DNA of 64,000 nucleotides from Polyodon spathula (GCF_017654505.1 NC_054552.1:32042097-32106096), one strand, 5' to 3'. Counted from the first letter of the stretch, positions 1 through 13,437 are shown. Numbers and translations: made by a program. Notes: generated by a model not told the origin, from the letters alone.

Positions 1-3000
1 AGAAAGGTGAAAGGAATACATCACAGATTCAAGAAACGCGCCAGGAACAGCAGAAACAGGCCCGGTCTTTCTCATACTGAGTTGGAATAAAATCTGATTT
101 CACTTCCCAGTTATGTTTTTTTCTGTATATTGTACTGTAGGTTGTATGTAAATTCTATGTGTCAATCAATTGTCAAATTCCCTTCCTTATAAAAAGGTTA
201 CAGTTATACAGTTTGAGCTCAGTTTGTTTGAACTTATCTTCAGGGCGAAAAAAAAAATTACAAATTGTCAATGAAACATGTGTCATTCAGGTATTACTCT
301 TAGGACATCCTCAGAAATTCATTTGAATTTGCAGCCATATTTTTAACCCTTTCAGTTCTGAATTATGTTTGCTGCATTGAAGAAGGAACTCCTTTACTGA
401 AGGGAACAGCACAAAAAAATTATAAGACAAGGACTGTAGACTAAACCGATAGTAATCTGTCACATATGAATGTATTACACATCAGGCATTTTATAAAGTC
501 AAGTGACTGAGCTGGAAGTCCAAAGCACTCCTTTCATTTGCATTAGGGGGAACTGAAGTGGGCACGAATATTGTGTTATTTTATTGAAGGCCTTTTAAGT
601 GAGAAAACCATGCAAAAGATGGGAATCTGCCCAATAACTACATCTGAGTTGAGCCAAGTCTTGCCCTTGTGCAAATCTTTATACTGGAGCATTTTGTTCA
701 TTTAAAAGTTTATTATCTGTTAATAACTAATTTATTAACACATTTACACATGTGTTACATTGTTTGTTAATGCCAGTTCATGCTTATCAGCGTTTATTAA
801 CATGTTAGTAAGTTAGTTGTTTCCGCCTAACAGTAACAGTAAACTAAAAACAAGCTCTCAACTGAAATAAAGACCCAGATCTTTAAAGACATTGCAGTGG
901 CAGTGAAAATGCTGTAGTTCAGCAAGATGCTACGCAGTTAATACATTTGCACTGATATACTGTGACAGTAAAATCTAATAGATTTTCGCTTTCCCTTATC
1001 CTTGACATATGTGCCTGTTTTCTCAATGGATATGGTTTATTCTTGGACACTCATTGTGAGAGCTTGTGGTATTGCTGAAGTGGACACTCACAGCATGCTT
1101 CACTGCTTATCAGTTCTCATACCAACATCTACCCTGGCACCAGAGACTCCAGTGTGATCATTGGAGGAGTCCTTCTATTTCCTAAGAGTGGTGGCCTGCG
1201 TGCTAGCCTCCCAATTCACTGCTTCAATGTATAGAATGACTGAGCTGTTCCTATCATTTCATCTAAACCAAATATTGGCTGAGAAAGGTCAGGAACATAC
1301 CTTACATTCCTGAGACGGTAACTGCAGGAAGTGGGGGTGGGGGTCTCCACTGCTGTGTCAAGTTTAACTGTGTACGTTGTTGTTTTAATTTATATGAAAT
1401 TATATATTATATGGCTAATATCAACAGTTTGAAATTATAATTTTATAAATGTTCTAAATTAAGCTTCCTCAAGTGTGCTCATGTGTATTTTGAAAGGAGA
1501 TTAAAAGCGAAGTCCTGTACTTGCTCAGGTTGGTCTCTCTGGTGTAATAAGCTGGCAGCTCTGCCCTTCCCCCAGACCTTGGGAATGTCTGACTATGGTG
1601 ACAAAACCATTCATTTACAGGGAGTTCCGCTTTGAGGCCTAACACCTTGAGACCAAGTGCAACCCCCTGGAAGAGACAGCTGTGTGTGAATGTTGTAGCA
1701 CCAGCCCGGCAGGCTTTGATCGGGCCTGCTGGAGACAGGCTTTAGCCAAAGAAACACACAAATATCTTGTCTGATATTTTGCGTTTGTTAACCTAGAAAT
1801 TCCATTTCTTTCGATTCCTGGTGAAGAACAAGTTCCTTCGAGCTTGGCCAGCCCAGGCGGAGTGGTGATTGTGGATCATCAGGGAGAGGTGAATCTCCTC
1901 CAGAAACTCTTTAAAATCAACTTTTAATAGCAAATGATCATCACCTGTCTCTATGGCATGGCTACACAAACAAGCAGCATCCAAAGAGGGAGGAGGTGTT
2001 GCAGGGTTTTCATTCACAGGCAGGCCAGCACATGGATCTTTTGACGGTTCAAGGGGTTAATCCTAAAAAGACTTTGGTGATGTTTACAGAATATAAATTA
2101 ATAATTATATTTGTTCTTTAAAGCATCACTTGTCCTTGCCTTGATATTAGAGTTTATTTCTAAAACCAGCCTCTGTTTTCATATTGACAAGGGCCATCGT
2201 TACTTGACCCAGCATGTAGCTTGCTGTGGTTCTTTCAATAAAGAGGGTGCCGCAACAGCTGGTGACTCACCTCACAAGCTGTGCTCCAGTAATTGAAAGT
2301 GTTGTCCTTGCCCTTTTAATTGCTTTCACTGCTTTTTCATTTAATGAATACATTTTTCTTTTGGTCATTGAGCGTAGGCCAGCATCACATATATATTTGT
2401 GTTTTCCAAAAAAACATATATGTAAACATTTGAGCTGCTGTTTTTAATTTATAGTGTGCTATCTGACATTATTTCCCAGGTCTGATTATTTCTCACGCCT
2501 GAAAGCTCTCGTCAATGTTCAAAATTCACACACATTGCATTTTTCTCCACTGAAGTGAAGCCATTTCGTCATTTGTAATGAGATATTTCTTTCAAACTTC
2601 TAATTGCTCCTCGTTTGTTCATGCCAGAAAGACAGCATATGTTTCTGAGAGCGAGTTAAAGATCTCAACAACTGATTCTTATGTCTTTGACATGCCGCTG
2701 CCCGGTTTTTATCAGTACAATCTAGGTTCTAGAAGTCATATTCCTTCCAGTCATTACATGTTAGAATGAAGCTCAAGGGATCGACAAGAGTGATTAAAAA
2801 AAAAAAAAAAAACACACAGTGTCAAATGATTGGTTTAAGAAAACATTCTTTTCTATAATCATTAGAAATCGGAGCATGGATGGAATACTTTCCTTACTAA
2901 AATTTAGAAAATCTTCATTTTATGAAAACATGGTCCGGTCCTGCGAGATGTAGAAACAACGTGGAAATTGAAGATAAAGTCTGTGAGAGGAATATTCTTT

Positions 3001-4412
3001 GTCTTCAATGCGCACTTCTCTCCTGAAGAAAAGACCTCTGTGATTTCAAAAGTGTATGTATGTATTTGTTTTTACAGAAGCACTTTACATGGTGTCGCTA
3101 ATTACTGTGTATTTACATTGTAGTTACTTAATAAATACATGTGTACTTACACATGATTACACTGGTATTACACTAACCCTTTTCTGATACAATTGTGTAC
3201 TTACATCATGCTAAAATATTTACAGTTGAAGTACATTGTAAATATGTACCGTTTTTACATATATTAGTGATCCTATTAAAAATCACCAAAAAGAAACTTG
3301 CTCATACATACTAGTACAATAGAAAGAACTCCTCTAGAAAACGAGAAAAGAATTGGTTGCTAGGTTACGGAGTGAGCAGGTTTGGGTAATGACCGTTCTG
3401 CTCAGTGCTGCGGGCCTTGATTGGAAGAGACAGGCCAGCTGGAGTGGTCCAGAACAGAGCTGACACTGGGGCCACCTGCCCTGCACAATTATCACAACGG
3501 CTCACGTCAAAGAGCGACATGGCAAACAGACCCAATTAAGGGACCTGCTCGTCCTCCTCCAGCCAGCCATCACTAACACTCAAGAGAACGTTTTACAACA
3601 TGCTTTTTTTTTTTTTTTTTTGTAAATCTCTGATTAAGAGCAATGTGTTTTTTTGGTCTTTTCTTTGCAAATCTCTAATTAACAGCAATGTGTTTTTTTG
3701 TTTGTTTTTGTTTTTATCGGGGGCCGCGTAGCCGTAACTCTGGGTAATCAGCTTGCATACAGGTTTATTTCCTGCCCTGTTGTTTCCAGCAGAGATTTCC
3801 TTTTTTATCTGTTTCTCTCCAGTTTCCATCCGACTTCCAATGCACCTCATAAACACATTGTCACCTCGACTTCCATTCAAGGTACGGGTCTCATTTAAAG
3901 TTGATTTTGGCATGCTTGGCACAGCTTTCTACACTGGCCCTCTTCAGCTTTTTTGTTCCTTTACTCCACTTCTTTCAACTTTCATAAATGAACTAATTAA
4001 AGCTGCAGTGTCCTACAATCATGCTCAATATAATTCTGCTGAAAGTACTTTTAAACAGCAACCCCCCAGTGAAATGCTCCTGCTACGTGCAGCAGTTAGG
4101 GGTTATAAAATGAACCTTCAAATGGTTTTACAGCTTGTGTTAAAGAAAGTAATAAGTGGATTGACTTTTTTTTCTTTCATGGTGTTTATATTGATAAGAT
4201 TCTACAGGTAGCCCCTGTAAAGTTTCAACATGGGTTTGTAAAACTACATAAAACTATATACAAAAAAATGGTTTATTGTACTTTTTTTTTTTTTAAATGC
4301 TATGCTGTGAGCGCTGTAAAGATGTGAAACTGTAAAAAAAAAAGAAAAAAGAAAATGCAGAATGCTTTTTTTTTCAGCTTTGAAATATTATTATTATTTT
4401 GTTTTCTTCCAG
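1..4412. other. Noncoding stretch, no recognised gene
   Basis: No frame here resembles a known protein and no element could be named. AT-rich words built on short TTAACA/TGTTAA motifs occur at about 710-830, and repeated GTACTTACA-like words at about 3040-3260; both look like old degenerate repeats. A pure A run of 17 lies at 2796-2812. An imperfect 45-bp tandem duplication with T-runs lies at about 3621-3700. A minus-strand open frame at 1793-2017 has a reasonable amino-acid mix but no splice signals or family resemblance that I can see. Confidence 0.5.
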
Positions 4413-4543
4413 TAACCACAGCAACGACCAAGACCAATTCATCACTGTAATAAAAGAAAAATACAAATTTCATTGTGAAATGACCTCATCACAAGAAGTC
4501 ACATTAACAGAACTTGATATTACCGAAACGAAAAGTGCGAGAG
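4413..4543 (+). CDS. Candidate internal coding exon, gene unknown
   Basis: A 131-nt segment is preceded by a pyrimidine-rich acceptor (TTGTTTTCTTCCAG) and followed by a donor-like GTAAAG. Only one frame is open through it: one leading base, 43 codons, one trailing base. It encodes a polar, Thr/Ser/Glu-rich peptide containing ITVIKEKYKFHCEMTSSQ and ELDITETKSAR. The trailing single base fits the frame of the acceptor site at 7190 and also of those at 11781 and 18677, but such phase matches are common by chance. I do not recognise the family; composition would suit an extracellular stalk. The exon could be spurious, since an open 131-nt frame is not rare. Confidence 0.3.
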
Positions 4544-5543
4544 GTAAAGGAATTTCCTCTCAGTGGAAAAATGTTATTGTTGGAACCTTATGGAAGGCGA
4601 ATGTATAACATTTCTCATTCCCTGTTGGGCCACTGATTCTACAAGTCTGATTGTGTAAAATGATGTCATTGCTGGACCTGTGCTCAGGTTTACCTTAAAT
4701 CCGAAAACTTATTGGGCTTTACAACCTCTCTGCTCCCAGAGCCTTTGCATGAGAAAACAATGTGCACCTTCATTACTGAGCAATTAAAAAAACTGAGAGG
4801 CGCCTACCACAACACTGTCAATCTAGCACAGATCCCAGCATGCATTGCACTGGTATAACGTGACAAGCTAGATCCAGCGTGCATTGCACTGGTATAACGT
4901 GAATTCAACTCTTTTGAAAAATGACTTACATCTTATAATGTAGGCAGTCAAAAAGAATCAGCATTCCATAGGAATATGTTACATTCTAAAGACTGATGCT
5001 AAAATCAATATTGCCAAAATCAGTGTATTGGACAAAAGATTTCAATTACAGTTACGGGATTAGTTCATCAAACTTTCAACACACAGTTCAAGAAGGCAAT
5101 GTTGCACAACAGAAACAAAACTTGCTTGGCCAGCTGATTTTGGTTGAACCCTTTCATGCACCCTCATATGGGGAAGGCTCAAAAATCTCTTCCTTATATA
5201 AAGCAATAGGAAAAAATTAAAACATATATTTATTATGTGTCCAAAACTACTTTTCCCAGCTATCAATATTTCATGCATGCAAGGGTTAGTGGGAGCATTC
5301 TTGCAGATAATTTATTGCTCTATCACTAACAATTGTCTGCAAGGAATTCAATGTAATATTTTTAGTTATACAATAATTTAATACTTAATACAAGTTTAAA
5401 CTTTAGGTTTGGTCTGCGCGTTCTGTCTTAAGATCTTTTTACAAAAAATTAAAACACCTGCCATACCATTGTTAGCGTATAAGGTGTTGACAGGGGGAAC
5501 TTACCCTTTTAAAAGTGTAGCTATTGCACTGTATTTTTGCAGT

Positions 5544-5690
5544 TTCCCTCCATGGTTCTATCATGGTTCTGCTATGCATTCCCCATAGTTTATCCTGCTT
5601 TGCCATGTTTGTTATTATACTTTACTATGCCATTGATTTGCCATACTTTACCATGCCTTCACTGTGCTTTATTACACTTTGCCATGCTTT
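5544..5690. repeat. Degenerate CCATG/TTTACCATG short-word repeat
   Basis: Words such as CCATGGTTC, TTTGCCATG, TTTACTATGCC and TTTACCATGCC recur every 10-25 bases in this stretch with many substitutions. It looks like a decayed simple repeat. A related set of words on the other strand is visible at about 62210-62270. Confidence 0.4.
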
Positions 5691-5822
5691 TATGGGAAAC
5701 TATTATAAGGGTAGTAACAGGACATAAAACTGACCCTTTGCTGATACCACTGATCGTTTGCTGATACCATTGTTCTCTAAACACTAAACCTTCCTTTGAC
5801 CTTTGTGCAAAAAAACCCCTAG

Positions 5823-5862
5823 ACAACAACAACAACAACAAAAACAACAACAACAACAACAG
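5823..5862. repeat. (CAA)n microsatellite
   Basis: Runs of CAA with one AAAA interruption and a final CAG. It gives a poly-Leu-like frame on the minus strand, which is not a gene. Confidence 0.85.
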
Positions 5863-6943
5863 CAAAACAGCATTGCTTTCACCTGGTATAATAATGTCAA
5901 ACCGTTTAAAAACACCTGCAGATACAAATCAACCTAAGAGCCTGCTTGTCAGGGAAATTGTGGCTCCAGTTATTTTTTTCTAATGAGTGCTATTAGGTAC
6001 TGTCACCTACCAAAATGTCATGTAATTTCACTTCACCCAAGACAATCAACAAGCAGCCGTCAACAAAGCCCGGTTTGCCCTTTGAAGTCACTCGGACGTG
6101 CTGTCACTTCTGTTTGGGCCTGACAGTACTGTACTGTTTTCACAGGGCGGCTGCTGACATTTTTTGGGGGGGGTGGGGGAATGGAAAAGGCTGTTTTTCT
6201 TGGCAATATTACCTTAGGGCATGGAGGAGCGAAAAATCCATGACAACGAAGGCATGACATGGGTTCCCTAAGTTACCATGTAAACCTACAATGTTGGAAA
6301 TATGTTTATCTGTCTCTTTGCCGAGTGGTTGGACCAACAACTAAAAGAAACGATTCCCCACATCACTGATTTTGTATGATTTTATGTGAATTTGTAAACA
6401 GCGAACTAATAGAGCCAGCCAGACTATATTTTTTTATTAGGGTTAACACTTATTTACCTGTAATATCGTTATTGTCCACAGCAGAGGGCGCTGTGTTCTT
6501 CAGACAATTGAGGTCAGCAGACAAGATGCTATTGCGATTCATTATCACCTATGTGGTTTCAGTATCAGTTTTATTTAATTTTTTTTTCTTCAGAAAACAC
6601 TGCATTTGCATACCTTTTATAGTTAAAACTGTGTCCTGTAGATAGTATACGCTTCTGTTTACTCAGAGGGCTTTGCTTATTTTAAACATCACAGTCATCT
6701 ACTTGATTTTAAGTAAGAACATTCAAACCCCAATGCTTTTTTGTTATATATACTATAAAATTATATAGTGTTTACAGAAGATCTTTGATGTAGGCAAGTG
6801 CATGGATCATTCTTTGCATTGGCCAGAGGCGGCAGTGTTTCTGCATTGGCTGCACAGAAGCATCAATGTGTAGGTAGCAGAGCATCACTGCTTGTAATAG
6901 TCATTTTTCAGTGTTATAATATACGAGATGGTGGTATATATGG

Positions 6944-6945
<2 letters not shown>

Positions 6946-7003
<58 letters not shown>
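6946..7003. repeat. (AAT)n microsatellite
   Basis: About 19 uninterrupted AAT/ATA units. Poly-Ile and poly-Tyr open frames over it are artefacts of the repeat. Confidence 0.95.
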
Positions 7004-7217
7004 CAGGATACATATACAGATCCCTGAAGACTGTATTTTCCACAGTATTTATATTGCAGCAGTATATATTTCTAGAAGAGAAACATACATTTATGTGTTG
7101 ACATAAATTATTAATTAAATTATCCACCACCTAAATTTAATTTTGTTACCCTTCTCAGCTGGCTGTGATTTAACAATTGTCTCTTTCCAGGAACTAAAGA
7201 TACAGTGGAACAAAACT

Positions 7218-10200
7218 CTGCACTGACTCCATCAAACACCACCACACAGCCCCATGAGATACTGCACTGACTCCTTCAAACACCATCACACAGCCCCATG
7301 AGATACTGCACTGACTCCTTCAAACACCATCACACAGCCCCATGAGACACTGCACTGACTCCATCAAACACCATCACACAGCCCCATGAGATACTGCACT
7401 GACTCCTTCAAACACCATCACACAGCCCCATGAGATACTGCACTGACTCCTTCAAACACCATCACACAGCCCCATGAGATACTGCACTGACTCCATCAAA
7501 CACCATCACACAGCCCCATGAGACACTGCACTGACTCCATCAAACACCATCACACAGCCCCATGAGATACTGCACTGACTCCATCAAACACCACCATCAC
7601 ACAGCCCCATGAGATACTGCACTGACTCCATCAAACACCATCACACAGCCCCATGAGATACTGCACTGACTCCATCAAACACCATCACACAGCCCCATGA
7701 GATACTGCACTGACTCCATCAAACACCATCACACAGCCCCATGAGATACTGCACTGACTCCATCAAACACCATCACACAGCCCCATGAGATACTGCACTG
7801 ACTCCATCAAACACCATCACACAGCCCCATGAGATACTGCACTGACTCCATCAAACACCATCACACAGCCCCATGAGACACTGCACTGACTCCATCAAAC
7901 ACCATCACACAGCCCCATGAGATACTGCACTGACTCCATCAAACACCACCATCACACAGCCCCATGAGATACTGCACTGACTCCATCAAACACCATCACA
8001 CAGCCCCATGAGATACTGCACTGACTCCATCAAACACCATCACACAGCCCCATGAGATACTGCACTGACTCCATCAAACACCATCACACAGCCCCATGAG
8101 ATACTGCACTGACTCCATCAAACACCATCACACAGCCCCATGAGATACTGCACTGACTCCATCAAACACCATCACACAGCCCCATGAGATACTGCACTGA
8201 CTCCATCAAACACCATCACACAGCCCCATGAGATACTGCACTGACTCCATCAAACACCATCACACAGCCCCATGAGATACTGCACTGACTCCATCAAACA
8301 CCATCACACAGCCCCATGAGATACTGCACTGACTCCATCAAACACCATCACACAGCCCCATGAGATACTGCACTGACTCCATCAAACACCATCACACAGC
8401 CCCATGAGATACTGCACTGACTCCATCAAACACCATCACACAGCCCCATGAGATACTGCACTGACTCCATCAAACACCATCACACAGCCCCATGATCACA
8501 CAGCCCCTGCACTGACTCCATCAAACACCATCACACAGCCCCATGAGATACTGCACTGACTCCATCAAACACCATCACACAGCCCCATGAGATACTGCAC
8601 TGACTCCATCAAACACCATCACACAGCCCCATGAGATACTGCACTGACTCCATCAAACACCATCACACAGCCCCATGAGATACTGCACTGACTCCATCAA
8701 ACACCATCACACAGCCCCATGAGATACTGCACTGACTCCATCAAACACCATCACACAGCCCCATGAGATACTGCACTGACTCCATCAAACACCATCACAC
8801 AGCCCCATGAGATACTGCACTGACTCCATCAAACACCATCACACAGCCCCATGAGATACTGCACTGACTCCATCAAACACCATCACACAGCCCCATGAGA
8901 TACTGCACTGACTCCATCAAACACCATCACACAGCCCCATGAGATACTGCACTGACTCCATCAAACACCATCACACAGCCCCATGAGATACTGCACTGAC
9001 TCCATCACCATCACACAGCCCCATGAGATACTGCAACTCCACACCATCACACAGCCCCATGAGATACTGCACTGACTCCATCAAACACCATCACACAGCC
9101 CCATGAGATACTGCACTGACTCCATCAAACACCATCACACAGCCCCATGAGATACTGCACTGACTCCATCAAACACCATCACACAGCCCCATGAGATACT
9201 GCACTGACTCCATCAAACACCATCACACAGCCCCATGAGATACTGCACTGACTCCATCAAACACCATCACACAGCCCCATGAGATACTGCACTGACTCCA
9301 TCAAACACCATCACACAGCCCCATGAGATACTGCACTGACTCCATCAAACACCATCACACAGCCCCATGAGATACTGCACTGACTCCATCAAACACCATC
9401 ACACAGCCCCATGAGATACTGCACTGACTCCATCAAACACCATCACACAGCCCCATGAGATACTGCACTGACTCCATCAAACACCATCACACAGCCCCAT
9501 GAGATACTGCACTGACTCCATCAAACACCATCACACAGCCCCATGAGATACTGCACTGACTCCATCAAACACCATCACACAGCCCCATGAGATACTGCAC
9601 TGACTCCATCAAACACCATCACACAGCCCCATGAGATACTGCACTGACTCCATCAAACACCATCACACAGCCCCATGAGATACTGCACTGACTCCATCAA
9701 ACACCATCACACAGCCCCATGAGATACTGCACTGACTCCATCAAACACCATCACACAGCCCCATGAGATACTGCACTGACTCCATCAAACACCATCACAC
9801 AGCCCCATGAGATACTGCACTGACTCCATCAAACACCATCACACAGCCCCATGAGATACTGCACTGACTCCATCAAACACCATCACACAGCCCCATGAGA
9901 TACTGCACTGACTCCATCAAACACCATCACACAGCCCCATGAGATACTGCACTGACTCCATCAAACACCATCACACAGCCCCATGAGATACTGCACTGAC
10001 TCCATCAAACACCATCACACAGCCCCATGAGATACTGCACTGACTCCATCAAACACCATCACACAGCCCCATGAGATACTGCACTGACTCCATCAAACAC
10101 CATCACACAGCCCCATGAGATACTGCACTGACTCCATCAAACACCATCACACAGCCCCATGAGATACTGCACTGACTCCATCAAACACCATCACACAGCC

Positions 10201-11087
10201 CCATGAGATACTGCACTGACTCCATCAAACACCATCACACAGCCCCATGAGATACTGCACTGACTCCATCAAACACCATCACACAGCCCCATGAGATACT
10301 GCACTGACTCCATCAAACACCATCACACAGCCCCATGAGATACTGCACTGACTCCATCAAACACCATCACACAGCCCCATGAGATACTGCACTGACTCCA
10401 TCAAACACCATCACACAGCCCCATGAGATACTGCACTGACTCCATCAAACACCATCACACAGCCCCATGAGATACTGCACTGACTCCATCAAACACCATC
10501 ACACAGCCCCATGAGATACTGCACTGACTCCATCAAACACCATCACACAGCCCCATGAGATACTGCACTGACTCCATCAAACACCATCACACAGCCCCAT
10601 GAGATACTGCACTGACTCCATCAAACACCATCACACAGCCCCATGAGATACTGCACTGACTCCATCAAACACCATCACACAGCCCCATGAGATACTGCAC
10701 TGACTCCATCAAACACCATCACACAGCCCCATGAGATACTGCACTGACTCCATCAAACACCATCACACAGCCCCATGAGATACTGCACTGACTCCATCAA
10801 ACACCACCATCACACAGCCCCATGAGATACTGCACTGACTCCATCAAACACCATCACACAGCCCCATGAGATACTGCACTGACTCCATCAAACACCATCA
10901 CACAGCCCCATGAGATACTGCACTGACTCCATCAAACACCATCACACAGCCCCATGAGATACTGCACTGACTCCATCAAACACCATCACACAGCCCCATG
11001 AGATACTGCACTGACTCCATCAAACACCATCACACAGCCCCATGAGATACTGCACTGACTCCATCAAACACCACCATCACACAGCCC
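7218..11087 (+). repeat. 44-bp minisatellite, about 88 copies
   Basis: The unit contains ACTGCACTGACTCCATC followed by AAACACCATCACACAGCCCC and ATGAGAT. Period 44 is confirmed by the pattern recurring exactly every 660 bases (15 units). The left third carries variants: CTTCAAAC instead of CATCAAAC in early units, GAGACAC for GAGATAC, and units with an extra CAC. Two scrambled places occur at 8491-8510 and 9001-9050. From about 9053 to 10804, roughly 40 consecutive units are identical. The plus-strand unit has 17 C against 5 G, no CpG and no GT dinucleotide. Because 44 is not a multiple of 3, each frame meets stops, so the array does not encode a long repeat protein. There are no distinct spacers, so it is not a CRISPR. 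Confidence 0.97.
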
Positions 11088-13374
11088 AAAGAATTTATTT
11101 TATTGCGCTTCCTTACCATTTTCTTTTTTTACAATTCCACCCAGGTTTACAATGTAACAGAAAAGCAGTTTATCTAATGTGATGGGTGGTATCCCTTTCC
11201 TCGTGGTTGGCATGAGGCTGGTACAGATGTGTGTTCTGCACTCAGGGCACACCTGGAATGCCTTGCAATGCACTAAAGGAACAGCACTGCCCACTGCTTC
11301 AAGTCTCGTTTCTTGTTAATGCCACTTTTTTTTTACTCCAGCACACAGTTTGCACCAAAAGGGATTTTTTAAAGCTAGCTGTGCAGCTTTGTACTAGAGT
11401 TTTTTTTTTTTTTAACAGTAACTGAAATGTGAACCAGATTAACTTGCAGCTGTTTCTTACCAGTAATGTAAGTTACAAGCTTTGTGCAACTGGTCATGGT
11501 AAATTAAGCTAAAAACTTCGGTATTGTGAAATTCTATGGTGGAAAGGTTTTTGGCTTGTGCTTTAATATATAGTAACTACTGAACACAGTAATTAGAGAC
11601 ACTTCACGCGAAGTGTCACCTGCTGTACCTATGATAGGCTTGGACGCAGCAGCCACTCAATGACGTTAGGAGCTGGCAAGGTGTTTGATATGTCTGACGC
11701 CATTGTGACTGATGTGATCCTTAATGGCTACCTGTAATCTCCTCTTAATAGAAGCAATTCACTTGTTTTTTTTTTCCACAGCCAAAATAACCAGACAAGA
11801 AGAGTTCAGCCAAACCAATGTTTTTTTTTTAAACGAAATGTTCTAAATGTGTAGGTCGTTGATATTTTCGGGCGTTTATATTTAAATAAAATAAATGAAT
11901 GAACAAATAAAGACTTTTAGTAAGTTTAATTTTAGTTTGGATAAATAAAAAATGAGTCTTTAAAAACATCTTTGAAAAAAAAAAAAAAAAGCTGGTTTGC
12001 TTAATTGAGAAGCTCTAAGTGTCACATTTTCCTTAACTTTGCTACATTCTAGAATGTAATGCCAACAAATAAGGGTGGGTTTCCTTGACGACTGTGAATT
12101 GAGCAGACTGCATATATTCAGTAATAATCTTACGCAGCGTCCATACTTAGGAGAGTTTTTTCTCAGGCTAGGCTCTCTTCATATTGCTAATGACTGGAGA
12201 AATAAGGTTAACAAATAAAAAAAAACAAAGTCCCTCTGACCTAAATCATTTTCATTACAGGGGCTGCTAAAATGAAGAGCTTTGTTCAGTGAAGCCGCGT
12301 CGCTTGAGCAAGGGAGTGCAGCAGAGGTCAGCGTGCCGAGGAAGTGTGGCCAACGGGCCATTAAGATTTGAGAAGGGCCGGGGATTCCTCAATGGATTCA
12401 ATTAGATTAAAACAAACACAGAACCTTATTATTGTTACTTTGGCAAATTACACTTGTGCTCGGGTGCACGTGTTTTGCCTTAAATACACGGAACTCCTAA
12501 AACAATTAGAGTTTTTTGTGCTTGTTTAGTTTTGCTTAGAATTGAGAGTCGTGTTAAACTGAAGGCAAGGAAAAGGAACCTGCATTGTTTGTATGACCTA
12601 ATTAGTTACTCAAAGAGCCTGATTCACTTAACTTCTAGCGGGGTGGAGGAAAGGCATTTTAGCAAAATATAAATACCTACAATAAAATAATTTGGAACAC
12701 ATCTTCCCGCTTTGAGTAGCACGCTCGATGAGCAATTAAAGTGAAGCTGTATCCTCTGAACAGTCCGTGTAGTGAACCTGTCACTGTCCATCAACCAGTA
12801 TGCGAGCAACACCTCTTCTTTTAGTTTCTTGTGAGGTTTTCTCTCAGTTTGCCAGCCTGCTTGCCTGCTTCCAAAACTCGCGCTTGCATCCCGGTTTTAT
12901 ACGTGTGTGTTTATTAAATGCTACAGCACAAAGTTGATCTGTCAATAAAGAAAGGCCCAGCCCTCACTAAGGAAAACGTTACTAAGGAGTTCTGTTTACC
13001 CTGCGGGCAGAAACATGCTCCCTTTTAGAAGAGTAATACAGCATTACATTTTATTGGAAATCATCAAATATTTGTTACGGCCAGCCGTACCAGAGTTAGC
13101 AGAAAATAATTAGGGGGAGTTTTTGGAAGGGGTGACCAGTCCAGTTGGCTGAGCTGCTGTGGCCTGTTTGTCCACTATTTACAGTTGCATAATTTTCTGA
13201 GCTCATACATACTGTTCATCATCCTAAGTGACATTTCAAAAATCTGAACATTATATAAAACCACCCTGATCGTTTTATGAACATGTAAATCGGTTATTTA
13301 ACCGGTTTCCCAGTCGAAGCAGGGCCTTTGCAAACACATGTCTTGTTTTCTTCAACCATGGTTTTCCCTGGCAG
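11088..13374. other. Noncoding stretch after the minisatellite
   Basis: No gene recognised. Features seen are T-runs near 11401 and 11766, an acceptor-like site at 11770-11781 followed by a 20-codon open stretch and then AATAAA words near 11885-11911, and an A-run near 11975. A fairly CpG-rich patch lies at 12293-12360. Confidence 0.45.
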
Positions 13375-13437
13375 GCTTTCCTCAATGAGGTAGGCCCCAT
13401 GGGAGAGATGCGCCACTTGCATGTGGATCTACTAGAA
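13375..13437 (+). CDS. Candidate 63-nt internal exon, gene unknown
   Basis: The segment sits between an acceptor-like TTTTCCCTGGCAG and a near-consensus donor, GAA followed by GTAAGC. It is exactly 21 codons, open in phase 0 at both ends, and would encode AFLNEVGPMGEMRHLHVDLL plus a final E. Both splice signals are good and the exon is symmetric, which is why I list it. Its small size means an open frame alone carries little weight. I cannot assign it to a family, and no neighbouring exon in a compatible phase is certain. Confidence 0.3.

Larger units (their letters stand above)
4544..6945. other. Noncoding stretch with small local repeats
   Basis: No gene recognised. It contains a roughly 33-bp word duplicated at 4829-4861 and 4869-4902 (shared core GCATTGCACTGGTATAACGT), a degenerate array of TTTGCCATG / TTTACCATG words at about 5544-5690, and a CAA-type microsatellite at 5823-5862. 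A G-rich run lies near 6163-6178. Confidence 0.5.

Noticed and set aside
7218..11087. CRISPR-like regularity
   Set aside because: Units are contiguous with no variable spacers, and the sequence is vertebrate; it is a minisatellite.
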